Assembly (NCBI RefSeq): GCF_000374445.1
Contig: NZ_KB894431.1
Coordinates: 50,490-114,489, forward strand
From: Actinokineospora enzanensis DSM 44649
GTDB taxonomy: Bacteria > Actinomycetota > Actinomycetes > Mycobacteriales > Pseudonocardiaceae
Length of the DNA stretch: 64,000 nt
Reading direction: 5' to 3'
The first letter of the stretch is position 1, and every line of letters begins with the position of its first letter. Of the stretch, positions 1-7,687 are shown one piece after another. The notes beneath the pieces were generated by a model. That model was not told the DNA's origin, did no database searches, and saw nothing but the letters and a program-made list of their open reading frames with translations. The position numbers and the translations under genes were made by a program.

Positions 1-342
1 CGCGTCCACCCCGTCGAACACGTAGTCGCTGGAGATGTAGACCAGCCCACTGCCGTGCCGCAGGCACCCCTCGGCGACCTGGTGCACCCCGGCCACGTTG
101 ACCCGTAACGCCAGCTCCGGGTCGGTCTGGCAGGCGGCCACGATCGAGACGGCGGCCAGATGCAGCACGAGGTCCGGCCGGAAGGCGTCGATGGACTCGG
201 CGACCGCCGTCTCGTCGGCGATGTCGAAGTCGGCGACGGACACCCCGAGCACCGGCCAGTCCGCCGTGCGTTCGTCCCGCCGCAACCGGTCGAGCAGTGC
301 CGTGCCGAGACTGCCGTCGGCGCCGGTGATGTACAGGCGCAT
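1..342 (-). CDS. NAD(P)-dependent sugar reductase, RmlD-like SDR (3' end outside window)
   Basis: The N-terminal 114 codons of an extended short-chain reductase. The start reads MRLYITGADGSLGTALLDRL, a Rossmann GxxGxxG-type nucleotide-binding loop (here TGADGSLG). Further in come a D-F-D-I acidic stretch, LHLAAVS and YISSDYVFDG. The last resembles the conserved segment of dTDP-4-dehydrorhamnose reductases (RmlD/RfbD). Known members reduce nucleotide-linked 4-keto sugars in the cytoplasm. The start ATG overlaps the stop of the RraA-like gene by one base (TGATG), so it is the fifth gene of the leftward operon headed by the NeuB-type gene. The catalytic YxxxK falls beyond the window, so the exact substrate class cannot be judged. 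It could also be a general NAD-dependent epimerase/dehydratase. Confidence 0.8.
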   Translation of the reverse strand, partial: MRLYITGADGSLGTALLDRLRRDERTADWPVLGVSVADFDIADETAVAESIDAFRPDLVLHLAAVSIVAACQTDPELALRVNVAGVHQVAEGCLRHGSGLVYISSDYVFDGVDA

Positions 343-1016
343 CAGAGGTTCCCGAACTCGGCGCGCAGGTCGGCCGCCGTGGCGCCCGCCTTGATCCGGT
401 CCCGGATCGCGTTCTCCCGGTCGCACACCTCGCGGGCGGCGGCCAGCACCTGCTCGGCCGACTGCCGGGGCACCACGGCGATGCCGTTCTCGTCGGCCAC
501 CACGATGTCGCCCGGGTTGATCAGCTGACCGCCGAAGGACACCGGCACGTTCACCTGCACCGGCTCGACGCGGTCGTGCACGGCACCCGGGGACTGGCGG
601 GGGACGACAGTGCGGTACCAGACCGGGAAGCCGATGTCCCGGATCTCGTCGACATCGCGCACCGCGCCGTCCACCAGCGCCCCGGCGATGCCGAACGTGT
701 GCGAGACGGTCGCGGTGAGCCCGCCCCACATCGCGGTGGTGGCCACTCCGTGACAGGCCATCACCACGACGTCGCCCTCCTGCGCGCGGGCCAGGATCGG
801 CAGCGTGTTCACCCAGTCGTCGATCGACAGGTTGATCGTCAGCGCGGGCCCGGCCACCCGCTGTTCGCGCCGGACCACCTGCATGCCACCGATCGCGCCG
901 TGCCTGCGCTGCGCGTCGGTGACCATGCAGCTCGGGCTGTACTCGGGCAGCAGTGCCCGGAAGCCGTCCACGACCTCCTGCGGCGGGCGCACGAAGTCGT
1001 TGTACACGGTGTCCAT
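342..1016 (-). CDS. RraA-like / 4-hydroxy-4-methyl-2-oxoglutarate aldolase family protein
   Basis: 224 aa with the RraA/HMG-aldolase fold signature. It has the segment GDVVVMACHGVATTAMWGG, then GALVDGAVRDVDEIRDIGFPVW (the conserved G-x-V-x-D-G-x-x-R-D motif) and INPGDIVVADENGIAVVP. Family members are metal-dependent class II pyruvate aldolases or oxaloacetate decarboxylases; some are RNase E regulators in proteobacteria, which is irrelevant here. The start at 1016 is chosen because GAGGAG lies six bases upstream. An ATG at 1022 overlaps the transketolase stop but would have the Shine-Dalgarno sequence touching it. In an operon with a PEP-condensing NeuB-type enzyme, a pyruvate/keto-acid aldolase role in the same sugar-acid pathway is plausible but inferred. 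Confidence 0.8.
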   Translation of the reverse strand: MDTVYNDFVRPPQEVVDGFRALLPEYSPSCMVTDAQRRHGAIGGMQVVRREQRVAGPALTINLSIDDWVNTLPILARAQEGDVVVMACHGVATTAMWGGLTATVSHTFGIAGALVDGAVRDVDEIRDIGFPVWYRTVVPRQSPGAVHDRVEPVQVNVPVSFGGQLINPGDIVVADENGIAVVPRQSAEQVLAAAREVCDRENAIRDRIKAGATAADLRAEFGNL

Positions 1017-1018
1017 GG

Positions 1019-2932
1019 TCATCTCCTCGGTGATCGTTGCGTGATGTGCGCGGCGAGCGCGGCGGCACTCAGGCCGTGTGCGTCGAGCACCTCGTCCGGT
1101 GCCCCACAGGCGGGCAGTTCGGTCAGGCCGAGCCCGCTGAACGTGGGCAGTCGCGGCAACCCGGATTCCAGCAGGCAGCGGGCGACCAGGTCGGCCTGCC
1201 CGCCGCGGGTGTAGTGGTTCTCCACCACGACAAGATGATCCGCCTCGGCGACCAGCCGGGCCAGCCACTCGGCGTCGACCCGGTTGAGCCAGGGCAGGTT
1301 GACCACGGTCAGGTCGGTGTCCAGCAGCTCGGCCGCGTGCAGCAGCTGGGGGATCACCACCGGGCCCGAGCCGATCGCCACGGTCCGGCCGCCCTGGCGC
1401 ACGACCCGACCCCGGCCGAGCACGAGCGGCCCGACCGGCAGCGCCTCGGCCGCTTCCGGGACCGGCGTGCTGACCAGTCGCAGGTAGACACTGTGCGGCG
1501 AGTCGGCGCAGAACTCCACGGCGGCCACGGTCTCCGCGCTGTTGACCGGTTCGAGCACGACCAGGCCGGGGATCGCGCCGACCGCGCTGACGTCGCGGAC
1601 CGCCTGGTGCGAGTGACCTGGCGCGGCCGGGAGCAGGCCCGCCAGCGAGCCAACGTAGACGACTTTCCGGTCCTCGGTCGCGTTGGTGTACATCTGCTCG
1701 TTGGGCCGTGCGTGCAGGAAGCAGGAGAACGAGTGCGCGAACGGTATGAGTCCGCGCGCGGCCATACCGCCCGCCATGGACACCATGTCCTGCTCGGCGA
1801 TCCCGCATTCCACGAAGCGGTCCGGGAGTTGCTCCTTGAACGGGATCAACCCGGTGTCCAGGACGAGATCCGCGTCCAGCGCGACGATCCGCTCGTCGAC
1901 GGCGGCCCGCTCGGTCAGCGCCCGCCCGTACACCTCGGGCAGCCGCGGCCCCGACGGCCGGGCACCCGGCGTGTGCTCGACCACCGACAGCCGTACCGGA
2001 TCCGCGCCGTGCCTGCGCAGGATCGCGTTCACCGAGGCCACCAGCTCCTCGTGCGCTTCGCGGTACGACCCGACATCCGGTGCGCCGCTGTGGAAGCGGT
2101 ACATCCACTCGCCCTCGGGCATCGAGGTCGCCGCGAACACCGTCGCCCCGGCGCCCTTCACCGTGTCCGCGATGATCACCGCGGGCCGGGCGCCGAACTC
2201 CCGCTCGCGGCGGGCGAAGGCGGCTGCGAACTCCGGCGCCGAGTTGCCGTCGCAGCGCAGCACCGCCCAGCCGAAGGCGCGGAACTTCGCCTCCAGGTCG
2301 CCGAGATCACTGACGTCCCGGACCCAGGTGTCGGACTGGAGCTTGTTGTGGTCGACGACCACGGTGAGCTCGCCCATCTCCCGGTGCACCGCCCCGGCCA
2401 GCGCCTCCCAGTTCTGGCCCTCCTGCAGCTCCCCGTCCCCGGTGAGCAGGACGACCCGCCGCCGTCGCCCGGTGAGCCGGTCGCCCAGCACGAAACCCTT
2501 GGCACGGGAGATCCCCATGCCAAGCGAACCGGTGTTGGCGTGCATGTGCGGGGTGCGCACGTCCGGGTGCCCCGGCAGGCCGCCCAGCCTGCGCAGCCGG
2601 TGCAGGTCCGCCTCGGGCAGCTGTCCGAGCGCGATCAGCGCGGCGTAGAGGCTGGGCGCGTCGTGCCCCTTGGAGGAGAAGTAGATGTCGCCGTCCGGGG
2701 CGAACGGCTCGTCCAGTCCCTCCAGCAGCAGCCAGGACACGATGTCGGCGGCGCTGAAGCTGGAGCCGATGTGCCCGGACCCGGCTCGCATCACGCTGTA
2801 GAGGGTGTTGACGCGCACGGCGTCGGCGAACGCGCGGCACCGGTCGTGCCGGTCGGGCAGCGCCAGGATCGGCGCGAACGCCGTCGTCGGCACGAAGCCC
2901 AGCCGGACGGTGCCGCCGGGGGAGAGAGTCAT
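1019..2932 (-). CDS. Transketolase-like enzyme (both halves in one polypeptide)
   Basis: 637 aa carrying the TPP-binding domain (GSGHIGSS near residue 52, FSSKGHD near 86, and GDGELQEGQNWE at 165-176, the thiamine-diphosphate GDG motif). The pyrimidine-binding domain follows, with the catalytic-glutamate segment ECGIAEQDMVSMAGG, and then a C-terminal transketolase domain. It is slightly shorter than housekeeping transketolases (about 660-700 aa). In secondary-metabolite and capsule loci related enzymes are often split into two subunits, whereas this one is fused. It should move a two-carbon ketol unit between sugars in the cytoplasm. The start at 2932 has GGAG five bases upstream. It sits 25 bases after the SDR gene, and its stop overlaps the next gene, so it is cotranscribed. 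A pathway-dedicated rather than central-metabolism role is inferred from the neighbours. Confidence 0.88.
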   Translation of the reverse strand: MTLSPGGTVRLGFVPTTAFAPILALPDRHDRCRAFADAVRVNTLYSVMRAGSGHIGSSFSAADIVSWLLLEGLDEPFAPDGDIYFSSKGHDAPSLYAALIALGQLPEADLHRLRRLGGLPGHPDVRTPHMHANTGSLGMGISRAKGFVLGDRLTGRRRRVVLLTGDGELQEGQNWEALAGAVHREMGELTVVVDHNKLQSDTWVRDVSDLGDLEAKFRAFGWAVLRCDGNSAPEFAAAFARREREFGARPAVIIADTVKGAGATVFAATSMPEGEWMYRFHSGAPDVGSYREAHEELVASVNAILRRHGADPVRLSVVEHTPGARPSGPRLPEVYGRALTERAAVDERIVALDADLVLDTGLIPFKEQLPDRFVECGIAEQDMVSMAGGMAARGLIPFAHSFSCFLHARPNEQMYTNATEDRKVVYVGSLAGLLPAAPGHSHQAVRDVSAVGAIPGLVVLEPVNSAETVAAVEFCADSPHSVYLRLVSTPVPEAAEALPVGPLVLGRGRVVRQGGRTVAIGSGPVVIPQLLHAAELLDTDLTVVNLPWLNRVDAEWLARLVAEADHLVVVENHYTRGGQADLVARCLLESGLPRLPTFSGLGLTELPACGAPDEVLDAHGLSAAALAAHITQRSPRR

Positions 2933-2957
2933 TGTGTCTCCACGGGAAGTCGCGGGC

Positions 2958-3761
2958 TCACCAGCAGACATAGCCACCGTCGACCATCAGCTCGGTGCCG
3001 GTGACGTAGCTGCTCAGGTCCGAGGCGAGGAACAGCAGCGGGCCGGTCAGGTCGGCGGGCAGCGCCATCCGCCGCAGCGGCACCCGGTCGGTGAACTTGG
3101 CGCGGAATCGCTCGTCCTGACCGCCGAGGACCCCGCCGGGGGACAGCGTGTTCACGCGCAGCCCGAGCGGGCCCCACAGGGCGGCCAGGTACCTGGTCAG
3201 CGCGGCCACCCCGGCCTTGGACATGCCGTAGGCGGGCGGCTTGAGGAACGGCGGGTCCACCGGGAGGTGCTCGTACAGCCGGGGGTCCGGCGCCATGCCC
3301 GCGTAGAGCGAGCCGATGTTGATGACCGACCCGGTGCCCCGGCGGGCCATCTCCGCGCCGAACACCTGGCACATCCGCAGCGTGCCCAGCGCGTTGACCT
3401 CCAGCACCGCTCCGGAGACCTCGTCCGGGATGTCGTCGAAGCGCCAGCTGCCACCGGTGGCCGACGGGGGCGAGTCGATGCCCGCGTTGTTGACCAGAAC
3501 GGCGGGTGCGCCGACCCGGCCGAGGCACTCGGCCAGTGCCGCGCGCACGCTCGCCCGGTCGGTGACGTCGGCCCGCAGCAGGTGGAACCGGGTCGCGTCG
3601 TGCTCGCCGAGCACCTCGCCGAGCGCGGCGGGGATCTCCTCGGCCAGGTCGATGCCGACCACCTCGGCGCCCGCGCCAAGCAGCGCCTCGGTCCACACCG
3701 GACCGAGGCGCCCCAGCACCCCGGTCACCACGGCGACCCGGCCGTCCAGACTGATCCGCAT
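2958..3761 (-). CDS. Short-chain dehydrogenase/reductase
   Basis: 267 aa classical SDR. The coenzyme loop is VVTGVLGRLGPVW (TGxxxxxG variant), NNAGI is present, and a catalytic serine lies in SVINIGSLYAG. The active-site tyrosine and lysine are in the AYGMSKAGVAALTRYLA segment. The C-terminal LLFLASDLSSYVTGTELMVDGGY matches the classical-family end. These enzymes interconvert alcohols and ketones with NAD(P)H in the cytoplasm. The ATG overlaps the stop of the NeuB-type gene (TGA/ATG sharing bases at 3761), indicating translational coupling. A role in oxidising or reducing the sugar-acid intermediate is inferred from context only. Confidence 0.88.
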   Translation of the reverse strand: MRISLDGRVAVVTGVLGRLGPVWTEALLGAGAEVVGIDLAEEIPAALGEVLGEHDATRFHLLRADVTDRASVRAALAECLGRVGAPAVLVNNAGIDSPPSATGGSWRFDDIPDEVSGAVLEVNALGTLRMCQVFGAEMARRGTGSVINIGSLYAGMAPDPRLYEHLPVDPPFLKPPAYGMSKAGVAALTRYLAALWGPLGLRVNTLSPGGVLGGQDERFRAKFTDRVPLRRMALPADLTGPLLFLASDLSSYVTGTELMVDGGYVCW

Positions 3762-4813
3762 CAGCCGAGACCGTCGAGCCGGATGTCCGCGTCGGCGGCC
3801 AGCGCGGCCACCAGCGGGCGGCCGAGCACCTGCGGCAGCAGGTGCGGGCGCAGACCGTCACCCGGGGACTTGATCGCCACGTCGGCCTCGGTGAGCACGT
3901 GCCCGGCGGGCAGGTCCCGGGCCGCCACGAGCTTCTTGGCCATCTTGCGCATCGCGGGCAGCTCCTCGGTCAGGTGCCGCTTGACCGGCGAGCCCAGGCT
4001 GAGCCGGGTGCGGGCCAGGCCGTCCACCAGCGCGCTGAGATGCTGTGCCTCCAGCGAGAAGTGGTGGTCGCTGCCGGGCCGGGCCCGGTCCAGTGTGACG
4101 TGCTTCTCCACCACCCTGGCGCCGAGCGCGTAGGCGACCCAGCTGGACTCGACCTCCAGGTCGTGTGCCGAGAAACCCGCGACGACGCCGTCGAACTCGC
4201 GGCGGAATGTGTCGATGACCGACAGGTTGAGCTGTTCCGGGGTGGCCGGGTAGACGGCCGTGCACTGGAGAAGCGCGAGCTGTCGATTGATCGGGAGAAT
4301 GGTGTCGACGGCGCGCCGGACATCATCCATGTCGGCGCCGCCGGTGCTCACGATCAATGGTTTACCGGCGGCCGCCGCATAGGTGAGCAGCGGCGTGTTC
4401 GTGAGATCACCGGACGCCATTTTGATCGCCGGGACGTCGAGATCGACGAGGAAGTCGACGCTGTCCCTGTCGAATGCGGTGGAAAAGAAGTCGATGCCCA
4501 GCTCGGCGGCCAGGCCGGTCAGGTGGACGTACTCCGCGCGGCCGAACTCAAGTGTTTCCCGGTGCTTGCCGTAGGTGGGGCCGAAGCTGTTGCGGCCCAC
4601 GTAGGGCTCGTCGAACATGTGCCGGGTGAACAGTGTCCGGTTGCTGCGTTTCTGCAGCTTGACCGCGCTGGCGCCGGCCTTGGCGGCCATGTGGAAGAGC
4701 TCCTCGGCGCGCGCCAGCTCGCCCTCGTGGTTGTGCCCGATCTCGGCGATCACATATGCATCGGAGTAATCGTCGACGATGCGGTCGCCAATGACGATTT
4801 TACGCTCGGACAT
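3761..4813 (-). CDS. NeuB-type ulosonate (N-acetylneuraminate/legionaminate-like) synthase with SAF domain
   Basis: 350 aa. The N-terminal TIM barrel has the NeuB hallmarks: AYVIAEIGHNHEGELARAEE, AGASAVKLQKRSN, GIDFFSTAFDRDSVDFL, KMASGDLTN, GFSAHD and ARVVEKHVTLDR. A C-terminal SAF/antifreeze-like domain follows (residues about 290-345: RKMAKKLVAARDLPAGHVLTEADV). Known members condense PEP with an N-acyl-hexosamine or related aldose to give nine-carbon or similar ulosonic acids. The start at 4813 is the conserved MSERK; an in-frame ATG at 4840 is possible, but GGAGG lies 11 bases before 4813. It is the first gene of the leftward operon. No CMP-sugar synthetase is visible in the window, so a nonulosonic-acid glycan role is not established. 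Confidence 0.88.
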   Translation of the reverse strand: MSERKIVIGDRIVDDYSDAYVIAEIGHNHEGELARAEELFHMAAKAGASAVKLQKRSNRTLFTRHMFDEPYVGRNSFGPTYGKHRETLEFGRAEYVHLTGLAAELGIDFFSTAFDRDSVDFLVDLDVPAIKMASGDLTNTPLLTYAAAAGKPLIVSTGGADMDDVRRAVDTILPINRQLALLQCTAVYPATPEQLNLSVIDTFRREFDGVVAGFSAHDLEVESSWVAYALGARVVEKHVTLDRARPGSDHHFSLEAQHLSALVDGLARTRLSLGSPVKRHLTEELPAMRKMAKKLVAARDLPAGHVLTEADVAIKSPGDGLRPHLLPQVLGRPLVAALAADADIRLDGLG

Positions 4814-4942
4814 AGTAGGGCAATCCTCCCCAGATCGCACTGAAAATGAACGCGAAAGGTTGACCCGGCGGGTTCGGGCCCGTCGGGTCTCGCGCAGCCG
4901 AGTCGCTGCTTTGATGTATTGAAAGCCTACCCTCCCCCTGAG

Positions 4943-4955
4943 TGCTAGGCTAGCA
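4943..4955. promoter_or_regulatory. Palindrome TGCTAG-G-CTAGCA, candidate operator
   Basis: Perfect 6-bp arms around a single G. The CTAG tetranucleotide, normally rare in high-GC genomes, occurs twice in it and recurs in the direct repeats 170 bases downstream. Location in the divergent promoter region suggests a regulator site. This is inference from the symmetry. Confidence 0.45.
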
Positions 4956-5115
4956 TGCAGTTTGCCGGTGAACGCGGTCTTTGTCCAGAGGCTTGAGTCC
5001 GGAGGCTCGCAGTCGAGGGGTCATGCAAAGGCCATCGTGTTGCCTGGACCGCACTACGGTCCTTTGAAAGGGCGGCGCGGGCGTTCGTCCGCCCCCAAGG
5101 CGGGTCTCCGTTTAC

Positions 5116-5150
5116 TCCGAGCGGGCTAGACGTTTTTCCGAACGGGCTAG
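5116..5150 (+). repeat. Two direct repeats TCCGARCGGGCTAG, 21 bp apart
   Basis: Copies at 5116-5129 (TCCGAGCGGGCTAG) and 5137-5150 (TCCGAACGGGCTAG) differ at one base and are spaced 21 bp start to start, two helical turns. The second ends 40 bases before the first ATP-grasp start. That arrangement fits tandem activator sites of the SARP or similar type next to a promoter. The regulator is not in the window. Confidence 0.5.
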
Positions 5151-5190
5151 CGGCGAGCCGCTCTCGACGTCGAAGGAACCACGGAACGTA

Positions 5191-6453
5191 ATGAGTGTCG
5201 TACTGCTGCACACCACGAACCCGAGCCGCCGTCCGCACGTGACGCGGGTGCGGGACTACTGCCGCGCGCACGGCGAGCGGCTGCTGATCGTGATGAAGGA
5301 CCCGACCTGGGAGGTCGACTTCGCCGACCGTGTGGTGTCCGCCGACACCACGAGCATCGAGCAGACGCTGACCGCGGTACGCGCGCTGGCCGCGCAGGAG
5401 CGCGAGCCGGTGCGCGGGGTGCTGACGTTCGTCGAGCAGAGCGTGCCCGCCGCCGCGGCCGTGGCCGCCGAGCTGGGACTGCCCTGTGTCGACGAACGGG
5501 CGGCCTACCTGGCCAGGGACAAGTTCGCGATGCGGTCGGCCTTCGCCGCGGTCGGGCTGGACCAGCCGCGGTTCGAGCTGGCCGCGAGCCTGGCGCAGGC
5601 ACGCGAGGTGGCGACCCGCGTCGGATACCCGCTGATCCTCAAACCGTTGATCGGCGCGGGGAGCAAGTACGTGCGCCGGGTCGACGGCGACGCCGAGCTG
5701 GCCGAGCACTTCGACGCGATCCGCCGCGGCGCCTGGGACGGGTTCAGCCACGACCCGCTGTACGAGCGCACGGCGGAGCGATACGACCGGGCAATCCTGC
5801 TTGAGGAGTACATTCCGGGCAGCGAGATCAGCGTCGAGTCCGTGGTGCGCGCGGGACGGACCGAGGTACTCGCGGTGCACGACAAGCCGTTGCCCATGGA
5901 AGGACCGTTCTTCTACGAGGTCTACTTCAGCACGCCGAGCAGGCTGCCCGCCGAGCTCGTGCGGCGGATCGGCGAGGCCACCGCCGCCGCCAACTCCGCG
6001 CTGGGGATCGGTATCGGCGCCACGCACACCGAGTTCCGGGTCACTGCGGCGGGCCGCGCGGTGATCCTGGAGACGGCGGCCAGGCTCGGTGGGGCGGCGG
6101 TCTACCAGTCGGTGCTGCGGAGCACCGGTGTGGACATGGTCACGGTGCTGCTGGACCTGGCCACCGGCCGGGACACCGATCTGACCGTGCGGGACTCGCC
6201 GACGCCGACCGGTTTCTACCGGATCTACGCCGAGCGGGCCGGGGAGCTGGCGCGGTTCCACGGCGTCGAGCGCTACGAGCAGGACCCGCGGGTCAGCGAG
6301 ATCGCGCTCTACCACGGGGTCGGGGACCGTATCCTGATCGCCCCGCAGCTGTCCGGCGCGCACGGGCACGTGGTGTTCTCCGCCGCCGGTATGGACGATC
6401 TCGACGAGGTCTGTGCCGAACTGCGCCGCGAGATCCGGGTGGAGGTGCGATGA
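5191..6453 (+). CDS. ATP-grasp carboxylate-amine ligase (first of three)
   Basis: 420 aa. The N-terminal pre-ATP-grasp fold is followed by ATP-grasp motifs: AYLARDKFAMRSAFAAVGL (residues about 107-125), GYPLILKPLIGAGSKYVRRV (nucleotide-binding glycine-rich loop and lysine), AILLEEYIPGSEISVESVV, THTEFRVT, and the metal-binding ILETAARLGGAAV near residue 293. Known relatives (BacD, RizA, DdaF type) activate a carboxylate as acyl phosphate and couple it to an amine, making dipeptides or pseudopeptides in the cytoplasm. It overlaps the next ligase by four bases (ATGA), so the pair is translationally coupled. Substrates are unknown. It lies directly downstream of the direct-repeat element. Confidence 0.88.
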   Translation: MSVVLLHTTNPSRRPHVTRVRDYCRAHGERLLIVMKDPTWEVDFADRVVSADTTSIEQTLTAVRALAAQEREPVRGVLTFVEQSVPAAAAVAAELGLPCVDERAAYLARDKFAMRSAFAAVGLDQPRFELAASLAQAREVATRVGYPLILKPLIGAGSKYVRRVDGDAELAEHFDAIRRGAWDGFSHDPLYERTAERYDRAILLEEYIPGSEISVESVVRAGRTEVLAVHDKPLPMEGPFFYEVYFSTPSRLPAELVRRIGEATAAANSALGIGIGATHTEFRVTAAGRAVILETAARLGGAAVYQSVLRSTGVDMVTVLLDLATGRDTDLTVRDSPTPTGFYRIYAERAGELARFHGVERYEQDPRVSEIALYHGVGDRILIAPQLSGAHGHVVFSAAGMDDLDEVCAELRREIRVEVR

Positions 6454-7664
6454 GGTACCTGGTGCTCAACCGCACGCCGCTGGCCGACCGGCACTTTCCG
6501 GCCTGGCTCGGCGAGGACAACCGGGCGGTGCTGATCACCGCGGCCGACGCGGTGTCGGACCCCGCGCAGCTGGCAGGCTACGAGCACACCACCGTGCTGG
6601 ACGACTTCCACTTCAACCCGGCGGTGGAGCTGGCGGCGCTGCGCCTGCACGAGCGGTTCGGCTTCGACCGGGTCATCTCGCTGTCCGAATTCGACCTGCT
6701 TCGGGCGGCTCGGCTGCGCGAGCTGTTCGGCGTGCCCGGCCAGGACGTGGCAGGCGCGCGGGCGTTCCGGGACAAGTTGTGGATGAAGGAACTTCTCGGT
6801 GCGGCAGGTATTCCGTTGGTGCCTTTCGCCCCTGTCGCACACCTCGCGGATGTGCTCGGTTTCATCGACCGACACGGCTACCCGGTGGTGGTGAAACCGC
6901 GCCGTGGCGGTGGTTCCGAGGGCGTGCACGTGCTGCGTGACGAGACCGAGCTGCTCGGCTATGTCGCGGAGACCCGTGAACTGGGCACGGACGACGGCGC
7001 CCAGTTGCTTGTGGAGTCCTACCTTGAGCACGAGCTGTTCCACGTGGATGGGATCACCGTGCGTGGCGAGGTGCGGCTGATGTGGCCGTCCTCACAGGGC
7101 ACGACCTCCTGCCTGGACCTGCTCGGCGGGACGGCCCTGCGCAGCGCCCTGCTGGATCCCGACGACCCGCTTCTGGGACCATTGCGCGAGTTGACCGGTC
7201 GCGCTCTCGCCGTGCTGCCCACGCCGGAGATCTCCATGTTCCACGCCGAGGTGTTCCACAGTGAACGGCATGGCCTGGTGTTCAACGAGATCGCCTGCAG
7301 AATGGGCGGCGGAATGATCGAGTGGATGTTGCGGCGCGGGTTCGGCATCACGCTGCCCGAGGTGTACGTACGAGCGCTCGCGGACAATTCGCCACCGGAA
7401 TTCGACCCGGTCCCGATCGAACAGGCCGGGCTGGCGCTCGTCCCGCCGCGACCCGGAATGCTGATGAGCATTCCGGCCGAGTGCCCGACGGCCGGGATCG
7501 TCGACTACCGGCCCGGCGCCGAGGTGGGGACCCGGCTGGCCGCGCCGCGCAACAGCATGGACAAGATCGCGTTCCTGTTGGCAGCCGGTTCCACCCGGGT
7601 CGAGGTGGAGAAGTCGTTGGACGGCGCAGTGGACTGGTTCCAGCGCACCGTGGAGATCGGGTAG
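6450..7664 (+). CDS. ATP-grasp carboxylate-amine ligase (second of three)
   Basis: 404 aa. ATP-grasp signatures are FRDKLWMKELLGAAGIPLVP, GYPVVVKPRRGGGSEGVHVL (phosphate-contacting loop), LLVESYLEHELFHVDGITV, MFHAEVFHS and the metal-site VFNEIACRMGGGMIEWML near residue 275. The start ATG lies inside the stop of the preceding ligase. It is clearly divergent from its two neighbours rather than a recent duplicate, which suggests a separate bond-forming step. The family predicts ATP-dependent amide, or possibly ester, formation. The C-terminal 100 residues, with an IVDYRPGAEVGTRL segment, resemble the biotin-carboxylase-like cap of this family. Substrate unassigned. Confidence 0.86.
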   Translation: MRYLVLNRTPLADRHFPAWLGEDNRAVLITAADAVSDPAQLAGYEHTTVLDDFHFNPAVELAALRLHERFGFDRVISLSEFDLLRAARLRELFGVPGQDVAGARAFRDKLWMKELLGAAGIPLVPFAPVAHLADVLGFIDRHGYPVVVKPRRGGGSEGVHVLRDETELLGYVAETRELGTDDGAQLLVESYLEHELFHVDGITVRGEVRLMWPSSQGTTSCLDLLGGTALRSALLDPDDPLLGPLRELTGRALAVLPTPEISMFHAEVFHSERHGLVFNEIACRMGGGMIEWMLRRGFGITLPEVYVRALADNSPPEFDPVPIEQAGLALVPPRPGMLMSIPAECPTAGIVDYRPGAEVGTRLAAPRNSMDKIAFLLAAGSTRVEVEKSLDGAVDWFQRTVEIG

Positions 7665-7687
7665 CGCCCGGACAGATTGGATCACCA

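Larger units (their letters stand above)
4814..5190. promoter_or_regulatory. Divergent promoter region of the biosynthetic locus
   Basis: 377 bases between the NeuB-type operon (minus) and the ATP-grasp operon (plus). It is visibly more AT-rich than its flanks (for example 4841-4860 and 4911-4930). It holds an inverted repeat at 4943-4955 and two near-identical direct repeats at 5116-5150, listed separately. I see no credible coding sequence in it. Promoters for both operons should lie here, but no hexamer pair is convincing enough to place. Confidence 0.6.

Noticed and set aside
342..2108. Possible RraA fusion with a long N-terminal extension
   Set aside because: The upstream in-frame sequence is Arg/Gly-rich shadow of the transketolase gene. 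A good ribosome site supports the start at 1016.
1037..3004. 655-codon open frame on the plus strand opposite the transketolase and SDR genes
   Set aside because: Arg/Gly/Pro/His-rich composition and no motifs; it is the GC-driven mirror of real genes whose motifs are on the minus strand.
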